Of a stretch of DNA of 64,000 bases, positions 15,248 through 26,872 are shown one piece after another. The notes beneath the pieces are model-generated. The model worked only from the letters and a program-made list of their open reading frames with translations, was not told the DNA's origin and did no database searches. The stretch is from NCBI GenBank assembly GCA_029559475.1, contig JAKQBN010000076.1, positions 1 to 64,000 of the forward strand, written 5' to 3'. The position numbers and the translations under genes were made by a program. The stretch is from a bacterium (GTDB taxonomy: Bacteria > UBA4055). Positions within the stretch are counted from its first letter, which is position 1. Each line of letters opens with the position of its first letter.

Positions 15248-18037
15248 ATGAACATGTTCTTCAAATTTGATGAAAATAATATTTCCAAGATTATACTTAA
15301 ATTTTCGTTCGTTCTGGTAACGATGATGGCACTTACTCTCGTCGCAATTTACACACCAAAATATTATTTCGAATATAAAAAGAATATTGACGCAACAAAA
15401 GGCCATATAAACAAACTGTTCGAGGACAGGATCAGATTCGAAGTAAACCAGATCGTTGAAAACATCAGCTACAGAACTTCTGTTCATGAAAAATATCTTC
15501 TTTTAGAAACAGACAGTGAGGTTCTAAAGCTTTTTGAACATATATGCTGCACACAAAAACTTGGATATTTTAATGAATCAGATAAAAAAAGCAGCTTTAT
15601 TAAAATTCTGAAAAATTACAAAATCACTGACCCTCTGAAATATTATTTCATTGCAGACAGCAAATTTCTCCTCATAAGATCAGACAGCCTTTTTCTTATT
15701 AAAGAAGGCGATTTTACGGAATATTTCCCGTCAGAAAAGTTATCATTTGAAACCGGAAATAATACACCAAAAGACAATACGCTTCATTTTATATTCAATG
15801 AGTTACTGAATAACGGAGAAAATAATATTCAGACAAAATATTCTGAAAATTATAAAATTCACTATGGCGCTATAATACCTAAATCTTATTTCAGTAGACA
15901 GATCGAGGATATTATAAATAAGGAGATCACATTAAGTAATGTCCGCGGTTCGCAGGAATACATTTTTGTTTATAAACTGATAAATGCCGCGGGCGGAAAA
16001 GATTTCGCTAAAATGATTATCAATCCGAACAGACCTGACCTGATTGGTGAAAATATTGATGATGACTATACTGATCCTGCGGGGTTTAAATTCAGACAGG
16101 AATTTATGCGACAGATAAATGAGAACGGCGAAGCTCTGGTTAAATATTTATACAAAAATCCGGAAACTGGAACTAACGATCTTAAAACATCGTATTTCAA
16201 GCTTCATTCCGGACTTCAGTGGATCGTTGCACAGGGATATTACGACAGCCAGGTTGCAAAAATAGTTGCCGCAGATGAAAAAAGATACAGGAACGACTTT
16301 ATTGTCAGGGTCGCCATGATCGTATTCCTCGTTATAATTTTTCTAACGTTCTATTACATGATATTTAAAAAGTTCTCAGACAGGATACAGGCTACGATAA
16401 TAAAGTACAGATCAGATCTAGAGGATAAGAACAGGCTCTTAGTGAAAGAAAAGGAAAACGCAGAACAGGCAAGCTATGAGAAATCAAGATTTCTAGCCAA
16501 TATGAGCCACGAAATAAGAACTCCCATGAATTCAATATACGGAATGGCTAATATCCTCCGTGAAACCGAACTGACCAGAGAGCAGCATGAAATTCTCGAT
16601 ACGATCAAATCTTCTTCTGATATTCTGGTAAGAATACTCAATGACATCCTCGATCTTTCAAAAATAGAATCAGGCTCTATAACAATTGAGAATACCGATT
16701 TTGATCTTATTGACCTGGTAAAGACCGTTGCAAGACCTTTTGAAATGAAGCTGAAAAACAGCAGCGTAAAATTCATCCTTGAATTTATTCCGGCCGAATT
16801 TTACAAGTATTACCTGGGTGATTCTCTCAAGATCGGGCAGGTTTTAAACAATCTGCTCGGAAACGCCGTAAAATTTACACAGGAAGGTTTTGTAAAGTTA
16901 TCAGTTTACATATCAAATGAAAATGAATCTGAAGCTTTAATTAACTTTTGCGTTTCGGATTCTGGGATCGGGATCCCGGAACAATCTCTGGAAAAAATAT
17001 TCGAGAGATTCTCACAGGCTGATATAAGCACAACACGCAAATTCGGCGGTACAGGCCTGGGACTGACGATCAGCAAAAAACTGGTAGAAATACTTGGCGG
17101 CGAGCTTAAAGTCATTTCGAAATTGAATCAGGGCAGCAGTTTCAGCTTTGATCTCTTATTAAAAAAAGTTTCTGAAAATAAAGTACAAATAACAAAACAT
17201 ATAAGCGACGATGAGATAAGTAAAAAACTAAAAAAGATAAACATACTTGTAGCTGAGGATAATCCTCTTAATCAGAAATACATTTCCGCGCTTTTCACAA
17301 AAAGATCAGCTAATTTTAAAATAGTGGGAAACGGTTATCAGGTTCTTGATGAACTTAAGAAAAACAGTTATGACATCATCCTCATGGACGGACAAATGCC
17401 TGAGCTTGACGGCATCAGCACAGCATTGGCTATCAGGAACAGCGGTTCCCCTTTCAGTTCAATACCGATCATCGCGCTGACAGCTTCAGCGCTTTTAGAC
17501 GATAAAATAAAATTCCTGAACGCAGGAATGAACGACTATCTCTCAAAACCGATCGATCAGACCCAGCTGTTCAGCACAATTTTCAAGTATTGCTTTGAAG
17601 AAAGCATTGTCCGGAAAGATTCAGCAGGAACAGACAGCCGGACATCTTCCGGCGTAAATACAACCTTTAAAATCCTCGATTATGATGATTTTATTACAAA
17701 ATCAAAGTCTTTCGGAAAGACAGCATTTACAGACATTCTTGAACTTTTATTAAAAGAAGTTCCTAAAAAAGTAAAAGCCATTGAAGCAGCTTATGAAAGA
17801 AACGACCTGGAAAGTTTAAAATTTGAGGCTCACAGCCTTAAAGGAGTAGTTCTGAATTTCAGCGCACCCGGATTTACAGCGCTCGCTGTTGAACTTGACA
17901 GACTGATCAGCGAAAAAAATTATGAGGACTCGGTACGGACTTTCGCGGAACTTAAAGAAATGTCGGCTGATTATCTTAATGAAATATCAAAAATGATCTC
18001 AATTTTTACGCCGGATTTTAATAATAATAACTTATAA
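15248..18037 (+). CDS. Membrane hybrid sensor histidine kinase with receiver and Hpt domains
   Basis: A 929-residue phosphorelay kinase. A transmembrane segment at about 17-37 and another at about 350-375 enclose a 310-residue extracytoplasmic sensor whose membrane-proximal end ([17 protein letters not shown]) resembles Cache-type domains. A short coiled coil leads to the HisKA box [14 protein letters not shown] (His421), an HATPase with N, G1 (SDSGIGIP) and G2 (GTGLGLTIS) boxes, a receiver with Asp714 in [12 protein letters not shown], and a C-terminal Hpt domain with His862 in AHSLKG. All phosphotransfer residues are intact, so a His-Asp-His relay is possible. No response regulator is adjacent; the gene stands alone between divergent kdsA and gapA. 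Confidence 0.93.
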   Translation: MNMFFKFDENNISKIILKFSFVLVTMMALTLVAIYTPKYYFEYKKNIDATKGHINKLFEDRIRFEVNQIVENISYRTSVHEKYLLLETDSEVLKLFEHICCTQKLGYFNESDKKSSFIKILKNYKITDPLKYYFIADSKFLLIRSDSLFLIKEGDFTEYFPSEKLSFETGNNTPKDNTLHFIFNELLNNGENNIQTKYSENYKIHYGAIIPKSYFSRQIEDIINKEITLSNVRGSQEYIFVYKLINAAGGKDFAKMIINPNRPDLIGENIDDDYTDPAGFKFRQEFMRQINENGEALVKYLYKNPETGTNDLKTSYFKLHSGLQWIVAQGYYDSQVAKIVAADEKRYRNDFIVRVAMIVFLVIIFLTFYYMIFKKFSDRIQATIIKYRSDLEDKNRLLVKEKENAEQASYEKSRFLANMSHEIRTPMNSIYGMANILRETELTREQHEILDTIKSSSDILVRILNDILDLSKIESGSITIENTDFDLIDLVKTVARPFEMKLKNSSVKFILEFIPAEFYKYYLGDSLKIGQVLNNLLGNAVKFTQEGFVKLSVYISNENESEALINFCVSDSGIGIPEQSLEKIFERFSQADISTTRKFGGTGLGLTISKKLVEILGGELKVISKLNQGSSFSFDLLLKKVSENKVQITKHISDDEISKKLKKINILVAEDNPLNQKYISALFTKRSANFKIVGNGYQVLDELKKNSYDIILMDGQMPELDGISTALAIRNSGSPFSSIPIIALTASALLDDKIKFLNAGMNDYLSKPIDQTQLFSTIFKYCFEESIVRKDSAGTDSRTSSGVNTTFKILDYDDFITKSKSFGKTAFTDILELLLKEVPKKVKAIEAAYERNDLESLKFEAHSLKGVVLNFSAPGFTALAVELDRLISEKNYEDSVRTFAELKEMSADYLNEISKMISIFTPDFNNNNL

Positions 18038-18046
18038 ATATTATTC

Positions 18047-18076
18047 TTGACTTAACAAGGTATAAAATCTTAATTT
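18047..18076 (+). promoter_or_regulatory. Predicted promoter of gapA
   Basis: TTGACT at 18047-18052 and TAATTT at 18071-18076 (18-base spacer; TTAATT one base earlier gives 17) lie about 40 bases upstream of the ATG. The 5' half TTGACTTAAC resembles the TTGACTTTAAC found before frr and before the DUF4838 gene. Confidence 0.55.
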
Positions 18077-18095
18077 TGCATGATGAGATAAATAA

Positions 18096-19124
<1,029 letters not shown>

Positions 19125-19141
19125 TTTCTAGTTTTACATTT

Positions 19142-19173
19142 AAGGGCAGAGTCCGGTCTCTGCCCTTTTTTTT
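19142..19173 (+). terminator. Rho-independent terminator of gapA
   Basis: A ten-pair stem (19142-19151 with 19158-19167, core GGGCAGAG/CTCTGCCC, loop TCCGGT) is followed by a run of eight Ts. It lies 18 bases after the gapA stop. Confidence 0.93.
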
Positions 19174-19193
19174 GTGTTTAAAAGACGGTTGTA

Positions 19194-20120
19194 ATGAATA
19201 AAATCACGCTATACACTTTCGCGATCCTGCCTAACCTGTTCTGGTCTTTGACATTTATATGGTATAAAGTCATCCTTGAATATCTCGGACCTGTCTCCAT
19301 CATTTTCTTCAGGCTCATCATCGCATCATCGATCCTCATATTTATCACTAAAGTTTTTTACAAGACTCAGGAAAAACTTGTATTTAAAGACTATAGAAAT
19401 CTTTTCATTCTGGCATTTTTCGAACCGTTCATTTACTTTCTCGGTGAATCCTACGGTATGCTCTACGTTTCATCGACGATAGCGTCTGTTATTATTTCAA
19501 TGATCCCTGTTCTGACTCCGGTAATTGCCTTTAAAATTCTGAATGAGAAGCTGAATATTTTCAACATCCTCGGACTTCTTATCTCATTCGCGGGTGTTCT
19601 TGTTATTCTTGTCAACCCGAGCGCTTCTGCCGACTTTACATTAAAAGGCATAATGCTGCTTCTTGTAGCTGTGATCGGTGCAGTAAGCTATGGAGTGACC
19701 GTTAAAAAAATGTCAGCGGATTATTCGTCGCTTACAATAGCGAAATATCAGAGCATATTCGGCAGCTTTCTGTTCCTTCCTCTATTCTTAATTCTCGAGT
19801 ATAATTCCTCTATAACAAATATATCAGAATCTTATAATAAAGGAACAATTTTTACTATGCTCATTACTCTTTTCAGCATGTCTTTCTTCGCTTCCGTTCT
19901 TGCTTTCGTACTCATCTTAAAACCGATAAAAATCCTGGGGATTTCCAAAACTAATGTATTTACTAATCTGATCCCCGTTTTTACTGCTGTGATCGCTTAT
20001 TTCTTTCTCGATGAACATTTTGATACAAAGAAAATAATAGGGATGATACTCGTTATTTCCGGTATTATTCTGTCTCAAATGAAAGGCCTGTTTAAAAAGA
20101 AATCACTTCAGATAATGTAA
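19194..20120 (+). CDS. EamA-family (DMT superfamily) transporter
   Basis: A 308-residue inner-membrane protein with about ten transmembrane helices in two repeats. Each half has the EamA pattern: PNLFWSLTFIWYK and FFRLIIASSIL in the first, GAVSYGVTVKKMS and NVFTNLIPVFTAVIAYFFLDE in the second. Such proteins export or import metabolites such as amino acids; the substrate cannot be told from sequence. The start is 20 bases after the gapA terminator, which leaves little room for its own promoter, so partial readthrough may feed it. The ribosome site is weak. Confidence 0.85.
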   Translation: MNKITLYTFAILPNLFWSLTFIWYKVILEYLGPVSIIFFRLIIASSILIFITKVFYKTQEKLVFKDYRNLFILAFFEPFIYFLGESYGMLYVSSTIASVIISMIPVLTPVIAFKILNEKLNIFNILGLLISFAGVLVILVNPSASADFTLKGIMLLLVAVIGAVSYGVTVKKMSADYSSLTIAKYQSIFGSFLFLPLFLILEYNSSITNISESYNKGTIFTMLITLFSMSFFASVLAFVLILKPIKILGISKTNVFTNLIPVFTAVIAYFFLDEHFDTKKIIGMILVISGIILSQMKGLFKKKSLQIM

Positions 20121-20181
20121 TTTCTGTGTTGTATATAATACTTTTCATCCTTATTATTCAGTTTTTCGTCGGAATTTGCGA

Positions 20182-20213
20182 CCGGAAGTATCAATAATGT
20201 CTTATAATTCCGG
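20182..20213 (+). promoter_or_regulatory. Inverted repeat overlapping a -10 box ahead of the sensor operon
   Basis: CCGGAA (20182-20187) and TTCCGG (20208-20213) form a 6-base inverted repeat with 20 bases between, and the right arm overlaps a consensus TATAAT at 20203-20208. A TTGCGA lies at 20176-20181 but 21 bases away, too far for a normal promoter, which may indicate activator dependence. Location just before the propeller/kinase/regulator operon makes it a candidate operator. Confidence 0.35.
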
Positions 20214-20239
20214 TGTGAAGATTAAAAACGGGAAATCAA

Positions 20240-21484
20240 ATGTATATATTTGAAGAAATACAGGAAGAAAATCAGGAACCGGAGAAATATGCATGCGGGA
20301 AACAGTTCTACATCCGGACGGGTACAGATAATTCATTAGTGAATAATAAAAAGATCCCAAAGTATCTTTTTAATGATCAATTCGAACATCAGGCCGGATT
20401 AAAGAAAATATTTGAAAGTATATTATCGGTTTTAGTACTAATGTTTATTGTCGGCTGTACTAATGAAAGTCCCGAGCCCGCAAAGATAGATGTAACTGTT
20501 AATTCCAGCTTTAGTACGCCGGAAGAACTCAATTTAAGAAAAATATTTTTCCTAGACAGTTCTTCAGTTAAAAATCCTATTAACATAGTTTTTGATTCTG
20601 ATAGAAATCTGTATATTCAAAGCTATAATTCGCCGTCAGTTAAAGTTTTTAATGAAAACGGAGAATTTATAAAAGATTTTAATACTGTTATAGAAAATTC
20701 AAAGATTTCTTCGGTTAATATTATAAATGACACCATTTTTTTTACATATCCTAAAGAAAAAAAAGTTTTAAGATACAAAAAAGACGGATCATTTGTGTCC
20801 GAAACCGCATCTAAAAGCGAGATATTAAGACTGGAAACGATTGGCGACAACAGAATGATTGGGACATTCAAGAACAGTATGATAAGTAAACAGGATCTTT
20901 TTTTTAGCATAAAACTTAAGATAGTTGATAGCGCATTCAGACAGATTAGTCTTATAAGCTCATTCTCAGGAACATATTACAGCAGTGAGATAGATTATGA
21001 GATCGAGACCTTCCCGTTCGCGGTAGATGAATCCAGCGAAGTCATATACATAGGCTTTGACTCGGATTCTGAATATAATATTTACTGCTACAGCTACGAT
21101 ATGAAACTGCTGAGGATTATTAAGAACGATATTCCACCTGTTCGATTTACAGAAAAGGAAATAGAATCAAGAAAACAGACAGCTCACAAGTTTAGAATAC
21201 CATTTATAAAATCAGAAAAGAAAATTTTTATCGAATCGATGACAATGGGTTTTGAAGGTGATCTTTATGTAAGAAGAGCGGCCGATGCAGGTATCTACGG
21301 AATTGATAATGCTGTGTTTGATGTTTTCGATGCGAACGGAAGAAATAAACGATCTTTCTTTATTAAAAATGCCTCAAGAAGTTCTTCTGTAATTTTTAAT
21401 GAAAAAATTATATATGTAACAGATCCTATAAGATCGGAAATTTCAGCTTACGAAATTCCTAGTTCAAAGGGAGGTGCAAAATGA
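20240..21484 (+). CDS. Six-bladed beta-propeller lipoprotein with unusual N-terminal extension
   Basis: A 414-residue protein. A hydrophobic stretch ending in MFIVGCTNES has a good lipobox (Cys73), after which the sequence reads as a six-bladed propeller of the NHL-like kind common in Bacteroidetes (INIVFDSDRNLYIQS, VKVFNENGEFIKDF, LYVRRAADAGIYG, FDVFDANGRNKRSF). From the ATG at 20240 there are about 54 polar residues before the signal-like helix, and no ATG, GTG or TTG in frame directly precedes that helix. Either translation starts at an unusual codon or the extension is real. The stop overlaps the next gene (ATGA), so it is expressed with the kinase and could be its sensory partner. Confidence 0.7.
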   Translation: MYIFEEIQEENQEPEKYACGKQFYIRTGTDNSLVNNKKIPKYLFNDQFEHQAGLKKIFESILSVLVLMFIVGCTNESPEPAKIDVTVNSSFSTPEELNLRKIFFLDSSSVKNPINIVFDSDRNLYIQSYNSPSVKVFNENGEFIKDFNTVIENSKISSVNIINDTIFFTYPKEKKVLRYKKDGSFVSETASKSEILRLETIGDNRMIGTFKNSMISKQDLFFSIKLKIVDSAFRQISLISSFSGTYYSSEIDYEIETFPFAVDESSEVIYIGFDSDSEYNIYCYSYDMKLLRIIKNDIPPVRFTEKEIESRKQTAHKFRIPFIKSEKKIFIESMTMGFEGDLYVRRAADAGIYGIDNAVFDVFDANGRNKRSFFIKNASRSSSVIFNEKIIYVTDPIRSEISAYEIPSSKGGAK

Positions 21485-23241
21485 AAGTAAAGATATTTGT
21501 TCTTTGCACACTCTTATGCCTGACTGGTCTCAGCGCAGAAAGCATATACAGATTTTCATATAAAATAAATTTTATAGACGATATATTAAAGACGGCAAAA
21601 GGCAATGAAAAGGTTGACGCTCTTCTTGAGTCCGCAGGATATTATATGACAGAATTCGGTGACATGCATAAAGGCATAGCTTATCTTCTTGAAGCGAGAG
21701 ACCTTGCTACTGAGTTGAAGTATACAGAAGGATTGCTCAGATCATACAGTGCATTGGGAGATATATATTTAATCTCGGAAGACCACACATCGGCACTTGA
21801 TTATTTCTCAAAAATGGCGGCAGTGCTTAAGGGTTCAGGCAGGGTCAGAGAATATGCAGAAGTCCTTATAAAAATGGCGGATGTGGCTCACAATTCAAAG
21901 AATTTCGACCAGTCGCTTTCTTTTTCGGACAGCGCTACTTTTTACGCTCAAAAAACCGGTTACGAGGCACTGCTTACAAGATCATATTATTTTTCCAGTC
22001 TTGCATGGCGGGGAAAATTCGATTATATGAAAGCTCTTGAATATACGCAAAAATCGATGGATATGGCTGTCAAACAGGAAATGAAATGGTTTCTAGGTAA
22101 CTGTTACAATGCTACCGGGGATCTCAATGAGATGATGGGCAATTTCGATATAGCTTTTGATAATTATAAAAAAGCAGCGCAGTTCTATGAAGAATATAAT
22201 CTGTCTGACGGAATGGCAGTAGTATATTTTAATCTCGCTTCAATGTATAAAGTCAACGGCGATTATAATAAGGCACTTGAGTATTTGAACCTCAGCCTCA
22301 AAATATCACAGGACATTAAGAATGATTCTATGATCAAGGATAATTATCTTGGTCTTTTCGGCCTGTATAATCTGCTGAAGGATTTTAAGAACGCGAACAA
22401 GTATTATATGCTTCTGAATTCATTTACATCACAAAGAGATTCTTTGAATATACCTCTTTCGAAGATCGAGATAGATTATGAGATCTCAAAAAAAGATGTT
22501 GAAAAGGAAATTCTCGGGCTCAAGCTTGACGAGGAGAGACATATGCGGTACATCTACGCCGCAATATTCGTTCTGCTTCTGTCCGTCACATACTTTTTAT
22601 TTTATCGAAAACTTAAACAGAAGAAGATAAATGAGCTGAAGCTGGAGGAAAGAAGGATAAGCGCAGAATTGTCATCGCTTCAGTCGAAGATCAATCCGCA
22701 TTTTCTTTTCAATGCGATCAGTTCTATAACCGAGCTCATAAACATTGATCCTGCCTCGGCCAAAAAGATGCTTCAGAATATTTCAGGACTGTTGAGATAT
22801 ACCTTAAGAACTTCAAAGAACGATTTCGTACAGCTTGATGAAGAGATCCTTATGATCAGAAAATATCTTGAAATAGAGAAGATCAGGTTCGGTAAAAGGC
22901 TTGATTACGTTATAGATGTGCCTGATAATCTTTCGAATATGCTCATACCTCCTCTTCTGATACAGCCTTTGGCTGAGAACAGCATAAAGCACGGCCTTTC
23001 GAACAGGCTTGACGGCGGCAAAGTGTCGATAACAGCTTACGAGAATATGCCGGGAAGGGTTACTATCACAGTTGAAGACAACGGCGTTTCTAAAGAAGAA
23101 GGAAGCAAACCAGAAGGGAACGGTATAGGATTGTCAAGCGTTAAAGAAAGGCTGCAGCTGGTTTATAAAAAAGATTACAGCTTCAGGATCGAAAAAGAGA
23201 ACGGTTACAAGGTTATCATAGTAATTCCAAAAAAAATATAG
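21481..23241 (+). CDS. TPR-containing LytS-type sensor histidine kinase
   Basis: A 586-residue kinase. After a signal peptide (LLCLTGLSAES) there are about six tetratricopeptide repeats in the periplasm (for example YSALGDIYLISEDHTSALDYFSKM and NATGDLNEMMGNFDIAFDNY), one transmembrane helix at about 355-375, a short coiled coil, and a His_kinase (PF06580-type) domain with LQSKINPHFLFNAI (His407), PLLIQPLAENSIKHG and GNGIGLSSVKERL. This layout is typical of two-component systems paired with LytTR regulators. A strong GGGAGG ribosome site precedes the ATG and the start overlaps the propeller gene by four bases. Confidence 0.92.
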   Translation: MKVKIFVLCTLLCLTGLSAESIYRFSYKINFIDDILKTAKGNEKVDALLESAGYYMTEFGDMHKGIAYLLEARDLATELKYTEGLLRSYSALGDIYLISEDHTSALDYFSKMAAVLKGSGRVREYAEVLIKMADVAHNSKNFDQSLSFSDSATFYAQKTGYEALLTRSYYFSSLAWRGKFDYMKALEYTQKSMDMAVKQEMKWFLGNCYNATGDLNEMMGNFDIAFDNYKKAAQFYEEYNLSDGMAVVYFNLASMYKVNGDYNKALEYLNLSLKISQDIKNDSMIKDNYLGLFGLYNLLKDFKNANKYYMLLNSFTSQRDSLNIPLSKIEIDYEISKKDVEKEILGLKLDEERHMRYIYAAIFVLLLSVTYFLFYRKLKQKKINELKLEERRISAELSSLQSKINPHFLFNAISSITELINIDPASAKKMLQNISGLLRYTLRTSKNDFVQLDEEILMIRKYLEIEKIRFGKRLDYVIDVPDNLSNMLIPPLLIQPLAENSIKHGLSNRLDGGKVSITAYENMPGRVTITVEDNGVSKEEGSKPEGNGIGLSSVKERLQLVYKKDYSFRIEKENGYKVIIVIPKKI

Positions 23242-23249
23242 GTGTAAAA

Positions 23250-23999
23250 ATGTTCTATAAAACAATACTTGTGGAAGACGAGGAACTGTCAAGGCTCGGA
23301 CTGAAGAAAAAACTTGAGCAGTTCGATGAGATCGATGTAATAGATATGGCCGAGAACGGTATTGAAGCCGTTGAGAAGATAAATAAGCTGAAGCCTGATC
23401 TGATATTTCTCGATATTCAGATGCCGGGAATGAACGGATTCGAAGTTCTTCAGAACCTTGAATATATGCCGATAGTGATATTTACAACAGCATTCGATGA
23501 ATATGCTCTCAAGGCTTTTGAAACTAACTCTATCGATTATCTGCTTAAGCCTATAGAGGAAGAAAGACTTGCCAAGGCGATGGAGAAGCTGAAAAAGTTC
23601 ACAACTCAGGAAAAATGCGATTACGACAGCAAGATAACATCTCTGTTAAGCGAGCTTACGAATAAACAGGATAAACTCTCAAGGATCCATATTAAGATCG
23701 GGGATGAAGTTCTGTTCGTAAATACGAACGATATATTCTTTTTCAAAGCCGATAACAAATATACTTCGATCTGCACTTTCGACGATGAATATATCATTAA
23801 TGATACACTTGCTTCGCTCGAAGAAAAGCTTCCGGTTAATTTTATCAGAATTCACAGGGGTTTTATTATCAATATGGATCATCTCAATAAGCTTAAAAAA
23901 TGGTTCGGCGGTAAGTACGTGGCTGTGATGAAAGATAAAAAGAAAACGGAAATCCCTGTGAGCAGGAATTCAAAAGATAAACTTTTCCCGGAATCATAG
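23250..23999 (+). CDS. LytTR-family response regulator
   Basis: A 249-residue transcription regulator. The receiver (ILVEDEELSRLGL, phosphoacceptor Asp55 in FLDIQMPGMNG, Thr in FTTAFDEYALKAF, Lys in YLLKPI) is joined to a C-terminal LytTR DNA-binding domain (DIFFFKADNKYTSI, FIRIHRGFIINMDHLNKL, IPVSRNSKDKL). It lies eight bases after the kinase gene and is its evident partner. Targets are unknown; the inverted repeat upstream of the propeller gene would fit autoregulation, though LytTR sites are usually direct repeats. Confidence 0.94.
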   Translation: MFYKTILVEDEELSRLGLKKKLEQFDEIDVIDMAENGIEAVEKINKLKPDLIFLDIQMPGMNGFEVLQNLEYMPIVIFTTAFDEYALKAFETNSIDYLLKPIEEERLAKAMEKLKKFTTQEKCDYDSKITSLLSELTNKQDKLSRIHIKIGDEVLFVNTNDIFFFKADNKYTSICTFDDEYIINDTLASLEEKLPVNFIRIHRGFIINMDHLNKLKKWFGGKYVAVMKDKKKTEIPVSRNSKDKLFPES

Positions 24000-24002
24000 A
24001 AA

Positions 24003-26225
24003 TCAGCTTTTTTTCATGCTGAGGCCTACACGGCCCTTATCTTTATCGATCGATACAACGGTAACATCTACGATATCGCCTACTTTGACGACATCAAGAG
24101 GATTTTTTACAAATCTGTCCGCTAGTTGCGAAACATGAACGAGCGCATCCTGTTTAATGCCTATATCAACGAATGCACCGAAATCAACAATATTTCTGAC
24201 AGTTCCTTTAAGTTTCATGCCGATGCTAAGATCTTCGGTCTTGAGAACATCGCTTCGCAGGATCGGCTTTGACATATCCTCCCTCGGGTCTCGACCCGGT
24301 TTCTGCAGGTTTTCCAGAATATCGGTTAGCGTAGGAAGTCCGATCCCTATTTTATCTGCAAGCTCTTTATCAGGCTTGATATTTTTGAATATTTCTTTTG
24401 TTTCAGGTTTATTTATATCTGTAGCCTGTAGTTTATATTCGGCAAGCAGTTTATCCACTGCGGAATAGCTCTCAGGATGAATAGCTGTATTATCGAGAGG
24501 ATTTGTTCCGTTGTTGATCTTCAAAAATCCCGCGCTCTGTTCAAAAGCTTTCGCGGACATGCCTGTGATCTTCTTCAGTTCTGCTCTGCTTTTGAAACTT
24601 CCGTGACTGTTTCTAAGGCCTATAACCTTATCGGCTGATCTTTTATTCAGTCCCGACACGCGGCACAATAAGAACGATGAAGCGGTATTAATGTCAACTC
24701 CGACATGATTGACCACCGATTCGACAACTGTTTCGAGTTTTGAAGCCAGCACTTTCTGATTGACATCGTGCTGATATAATCCTACGCCGATAGCCTTGGG
24801 ATCTATCTTGACTAGCTCGGCAAGCGGATCAAGCACTCTGCGGGCAATTGAAATATTGCCTCTCTGCGCAGCTTCAAGATCCGGAAATTCTTCCTGAGCG
24901 ATCGCTGAAGCCGAATAAACGGATGCGCCGGCTTCACTTACCAGCAGATATCTGCATTCAAGCTGATCCGCTTTGATCATATCCGCGACAATAGCCTCGG
25001 TCTCCCTTCCCGCGGTGCCGTTGCCAATAGCTATTATCTTCACTTTATATTCTCTGATGGTTCTTAGCATCGTTTCTAAGGCTTCAGCAGTTCTGCTTTT
25101 GGGCGGATGCGGATATATCGTATTGCCGTAAAGATATTGACCTGTGGGATCAATAACAGCGATTTTGCATCCCGATACGAAACCGGGATCAATGCCCATA
25201 ATTACGTTATTCTGTAACGGCGGCTGAAGCAGCAGCTGACGCAGGTTGGCCGCGAACACTTCGACAGCATGAAGTTCAGCTTTTTCTGTCAGTCCGTTCC
25301 GAACTTCTCTTTCAAGCGAAGGGAACAGAAGTCTTTTCCAGCTGTCCTTTATAATATTTTCAATGATCTCGTTAAAGTAAGACCGATCAGTCTTAAAAAA
25401 TATCCTTCTTAATTCATTATTTATAAATTCCTGATCGTAATCGAGGCTGACTTTCAAAATCCCCTCGTCCTCTCCCCTGTTAACGGCGAGTACCTGATGA
25501 GGTTTAATAGCCCTGACTGACATTTTAAAATCGTGATAGATCTGATAAACATCTTTAGCGGTTTTATCTGACTGCTGAGAGTAACTTGCGCTTTTCTGAG
25601 GCTCATCTTCATCTGCCGAAATTTTCTTTACTTTCTCTTTTACTTTGGCGGAAATGACAGTACTTGTATTCAGCAGGTATTCGCGGCAGTATTTACGGAC
25701 AGAAGCATCCTCGGATATCATTTCAGCGAGAATATCCATGGCACCGTTCAAAGCTGATTCAATATCATTCACTCCCTTTTCGGCATTGATGTAGGAACTG
25801 CACTCAGAATCGAAATCACCTGTAAATCTTGGATTATTTTGAATGAACAGAGCTAGCGGCTCAAGCCCTTTTTCTTTAGCTGCTGAAGCACGGGTCTTCT
25901 TTTTAGGCTTGTACGGCAGATAAATATCTTCAAGCTCGGTAAGCGAGAGACAGTCTTCGATCTTTTTAGACAGTTCCGGAGTCATTTTACCCAATTCGGT
26001 GATGGTATTAATAACAGTCACCTTGCGCTCGTTCAGAGATTTTAAATATCCGGCCCGTTCATCAATGAGCCTGAGCTGATTTTCATCAAGCCCCCCTGTC
26101 ATTTCCTTCCTGTATCGCGCGATGAACGGAATCGTTGCGTCTTCAGAGAGCAGACCCAGCACAGTTGATACAGAATTCTCCGGCCAGTTATTTTCCCTTG
26201 CGATGATCTTGATTATATCGTTCAT
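24003..26225 (-). CDS. tex: Tex-family S1 RNA-binding protein
   Basis: A 740-residue cytoplasmic protein of the Tex/YhgF family, linked to transcription and RNA handling. It has the N-terminal Tex domain (TIPFIARYRKEMTGGLDE), a YqgF/RNase H-like domain (MGIDPGFVSGCKIAVIDP), helix-hairpin-helix repeats (SGLNKRSADKVIGLRN), and an S1 domain at the C-terminus (GTVRNIVDFGAFVDIG). Length is normal. It converges with the LytTR regulator with only three bases between the stops and no visible hairpin. Confidence 0.95.
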   Translation of the reverse strand: MNDIIKIIARENNWPENSVSTVLGLLSEDATIPFIARYRKEMTGGLDENQLRLIDERAGYLKSLNERKVTVINTITELGKMTPELSKKIEDCLSLTELEDIYLPYKPKKKTRASAAKEKGLEPLALFIQNNPRFTGDFDSECSSYINAEKGVNDIESALNGAMDILAEMISEDASVRKYCREYLLNTSTVISAKVKEKVKKISADEDEPQKSASYSQQSDKTAKDVYQIYHDFKMSVRAIKPHQVLAVNRGEDEGILKVSLDYDQEFINNELRRIFFKTDRSYFNEIIENIIKDSWKRLLFPSLEREVRNGLTEKAELHAVEVFAANLRQLLLQPPLQNNVIMGIDPGFVSGCKIAVIDPTGQYLYGNTIYPHPPKSRTAEALETMLRTIREYKVKIIAIGNGTAGRETEAIVADMIKADQLECRYLLVSEAGASVYSASAIAQEEFPDLEAAQRGNISIARRVLDPLAELVKIDPKAIGVGLYQHDVNQKVLASKLETVVESVVNHVGVDINTASSFLLCRVSGLNKRSADKVIGLRNSHGSFKSRAELKKITGMSAKAFEQSAGFLKINNGTNPLDNTAIHPESYSAVDKLLAEYKLQATDINKPETKEIFKNIKPDKELADKIGIGLPTLTDILENLQKPGRDPREDMSKPILRSDVLKTEDLSIGMKLKGTVRNIVDFGAFVDIGIKQDALVHVSQLADRFVKNPLDVVKVGDIVDVTVVSIDKDKGRVGLSMKKS

Positions 26226-26275
26226 AAACCTTCCGATTTTAAAGGATGTAATATATAAATATTATAGTTGAATAG

Positions 26276-26872
26276 CTATGGTTTTATTTTCCCGACTTTC
26301 CAGTAAAGCATGAAAGGCATCGGTACGATCTCTTTACCTTTATAACCTAATTTCCTCAGTTCGCTTTTTAATATAAATCCGTGCTTCTCCGAACTTATAG
26401 ATACCGATTTGTAACCGTATTTTTCAAGAAGGTTTCTGAATGGTCTGTAAATGTCGCTGTCAAGAATTACTTCGTGCATAAGCTCATAATTCAGGGTTTT
26501 ACCTTTCTTTTTGACATGAGACTGCCATTTTTTTGATTTGTTGAAAGTGTCGATGTAATTTCTTACGACATCCGGAAATTCTAAAGGATAACCGATGTCG
26601 GCTGATGTTAGATCAATATCGATATTGCAGTCTGCGATCCTCCAGAGAGTATCCATATAAAATATTTCATGACTGAGAGCTTCGGACTTATAGCCTAATG
26701 AATAGTGCAGATATCTGAAGACGCTGTCAGTATCGTTCTTCCTGAAACTCAGTATTCTAAACATAGTCGAATCTGAATATTTGAGAGAATATTCGTTTGC
26801 CGAATGAGTTACCGTTATTTCAGCGCTCATTGCTATAAATACAAGTGATATTAGGCATACGACAAGTTTCAT
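26276..26872 (-). CDS. Secreted protein of unknown function
   Basis: A 198-residue protein with a signal peptide (LVFIAMSAEI). The mature part is about 180 residues, rich in aromatic and charged residues, with no recognised motif; it has one notable Cys (ADCNIDIDL) and predicted mixed alpha/beta content. Its ATG shares one base with the stop codon of the prolyl oligopeptidase gene, so the two are translationally coupled. I do not recognise the family. Confidence 0.7.
   Translation of the reverse strand: MKLVVCLISLVFIAMSAEITVTHSANEYSLKYSDSTMFRILSFRKNDTDSVFRYLHYSLGYKSEALSHEIFYMDTLWRIADCNIDIDLTSADIGYPLEFPDVVRNYIDTFNKSKKWQSHVKKKGKTLNYELMHEVILDSDIYRPFRNLLEKYGYKSVSISSEKHGFILKSELRKLGYKGKEIVPMPFMLYWKVGKIKP

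Noticed and set aside
18053-18078. Bacteroidetes-type promoter (TAnnTTTG) for gapA
   Set aside because: TAATTTTG fits the -7 element, but the matching -33 TTTG is absent and other promoters here follow the TTGACT pattern.
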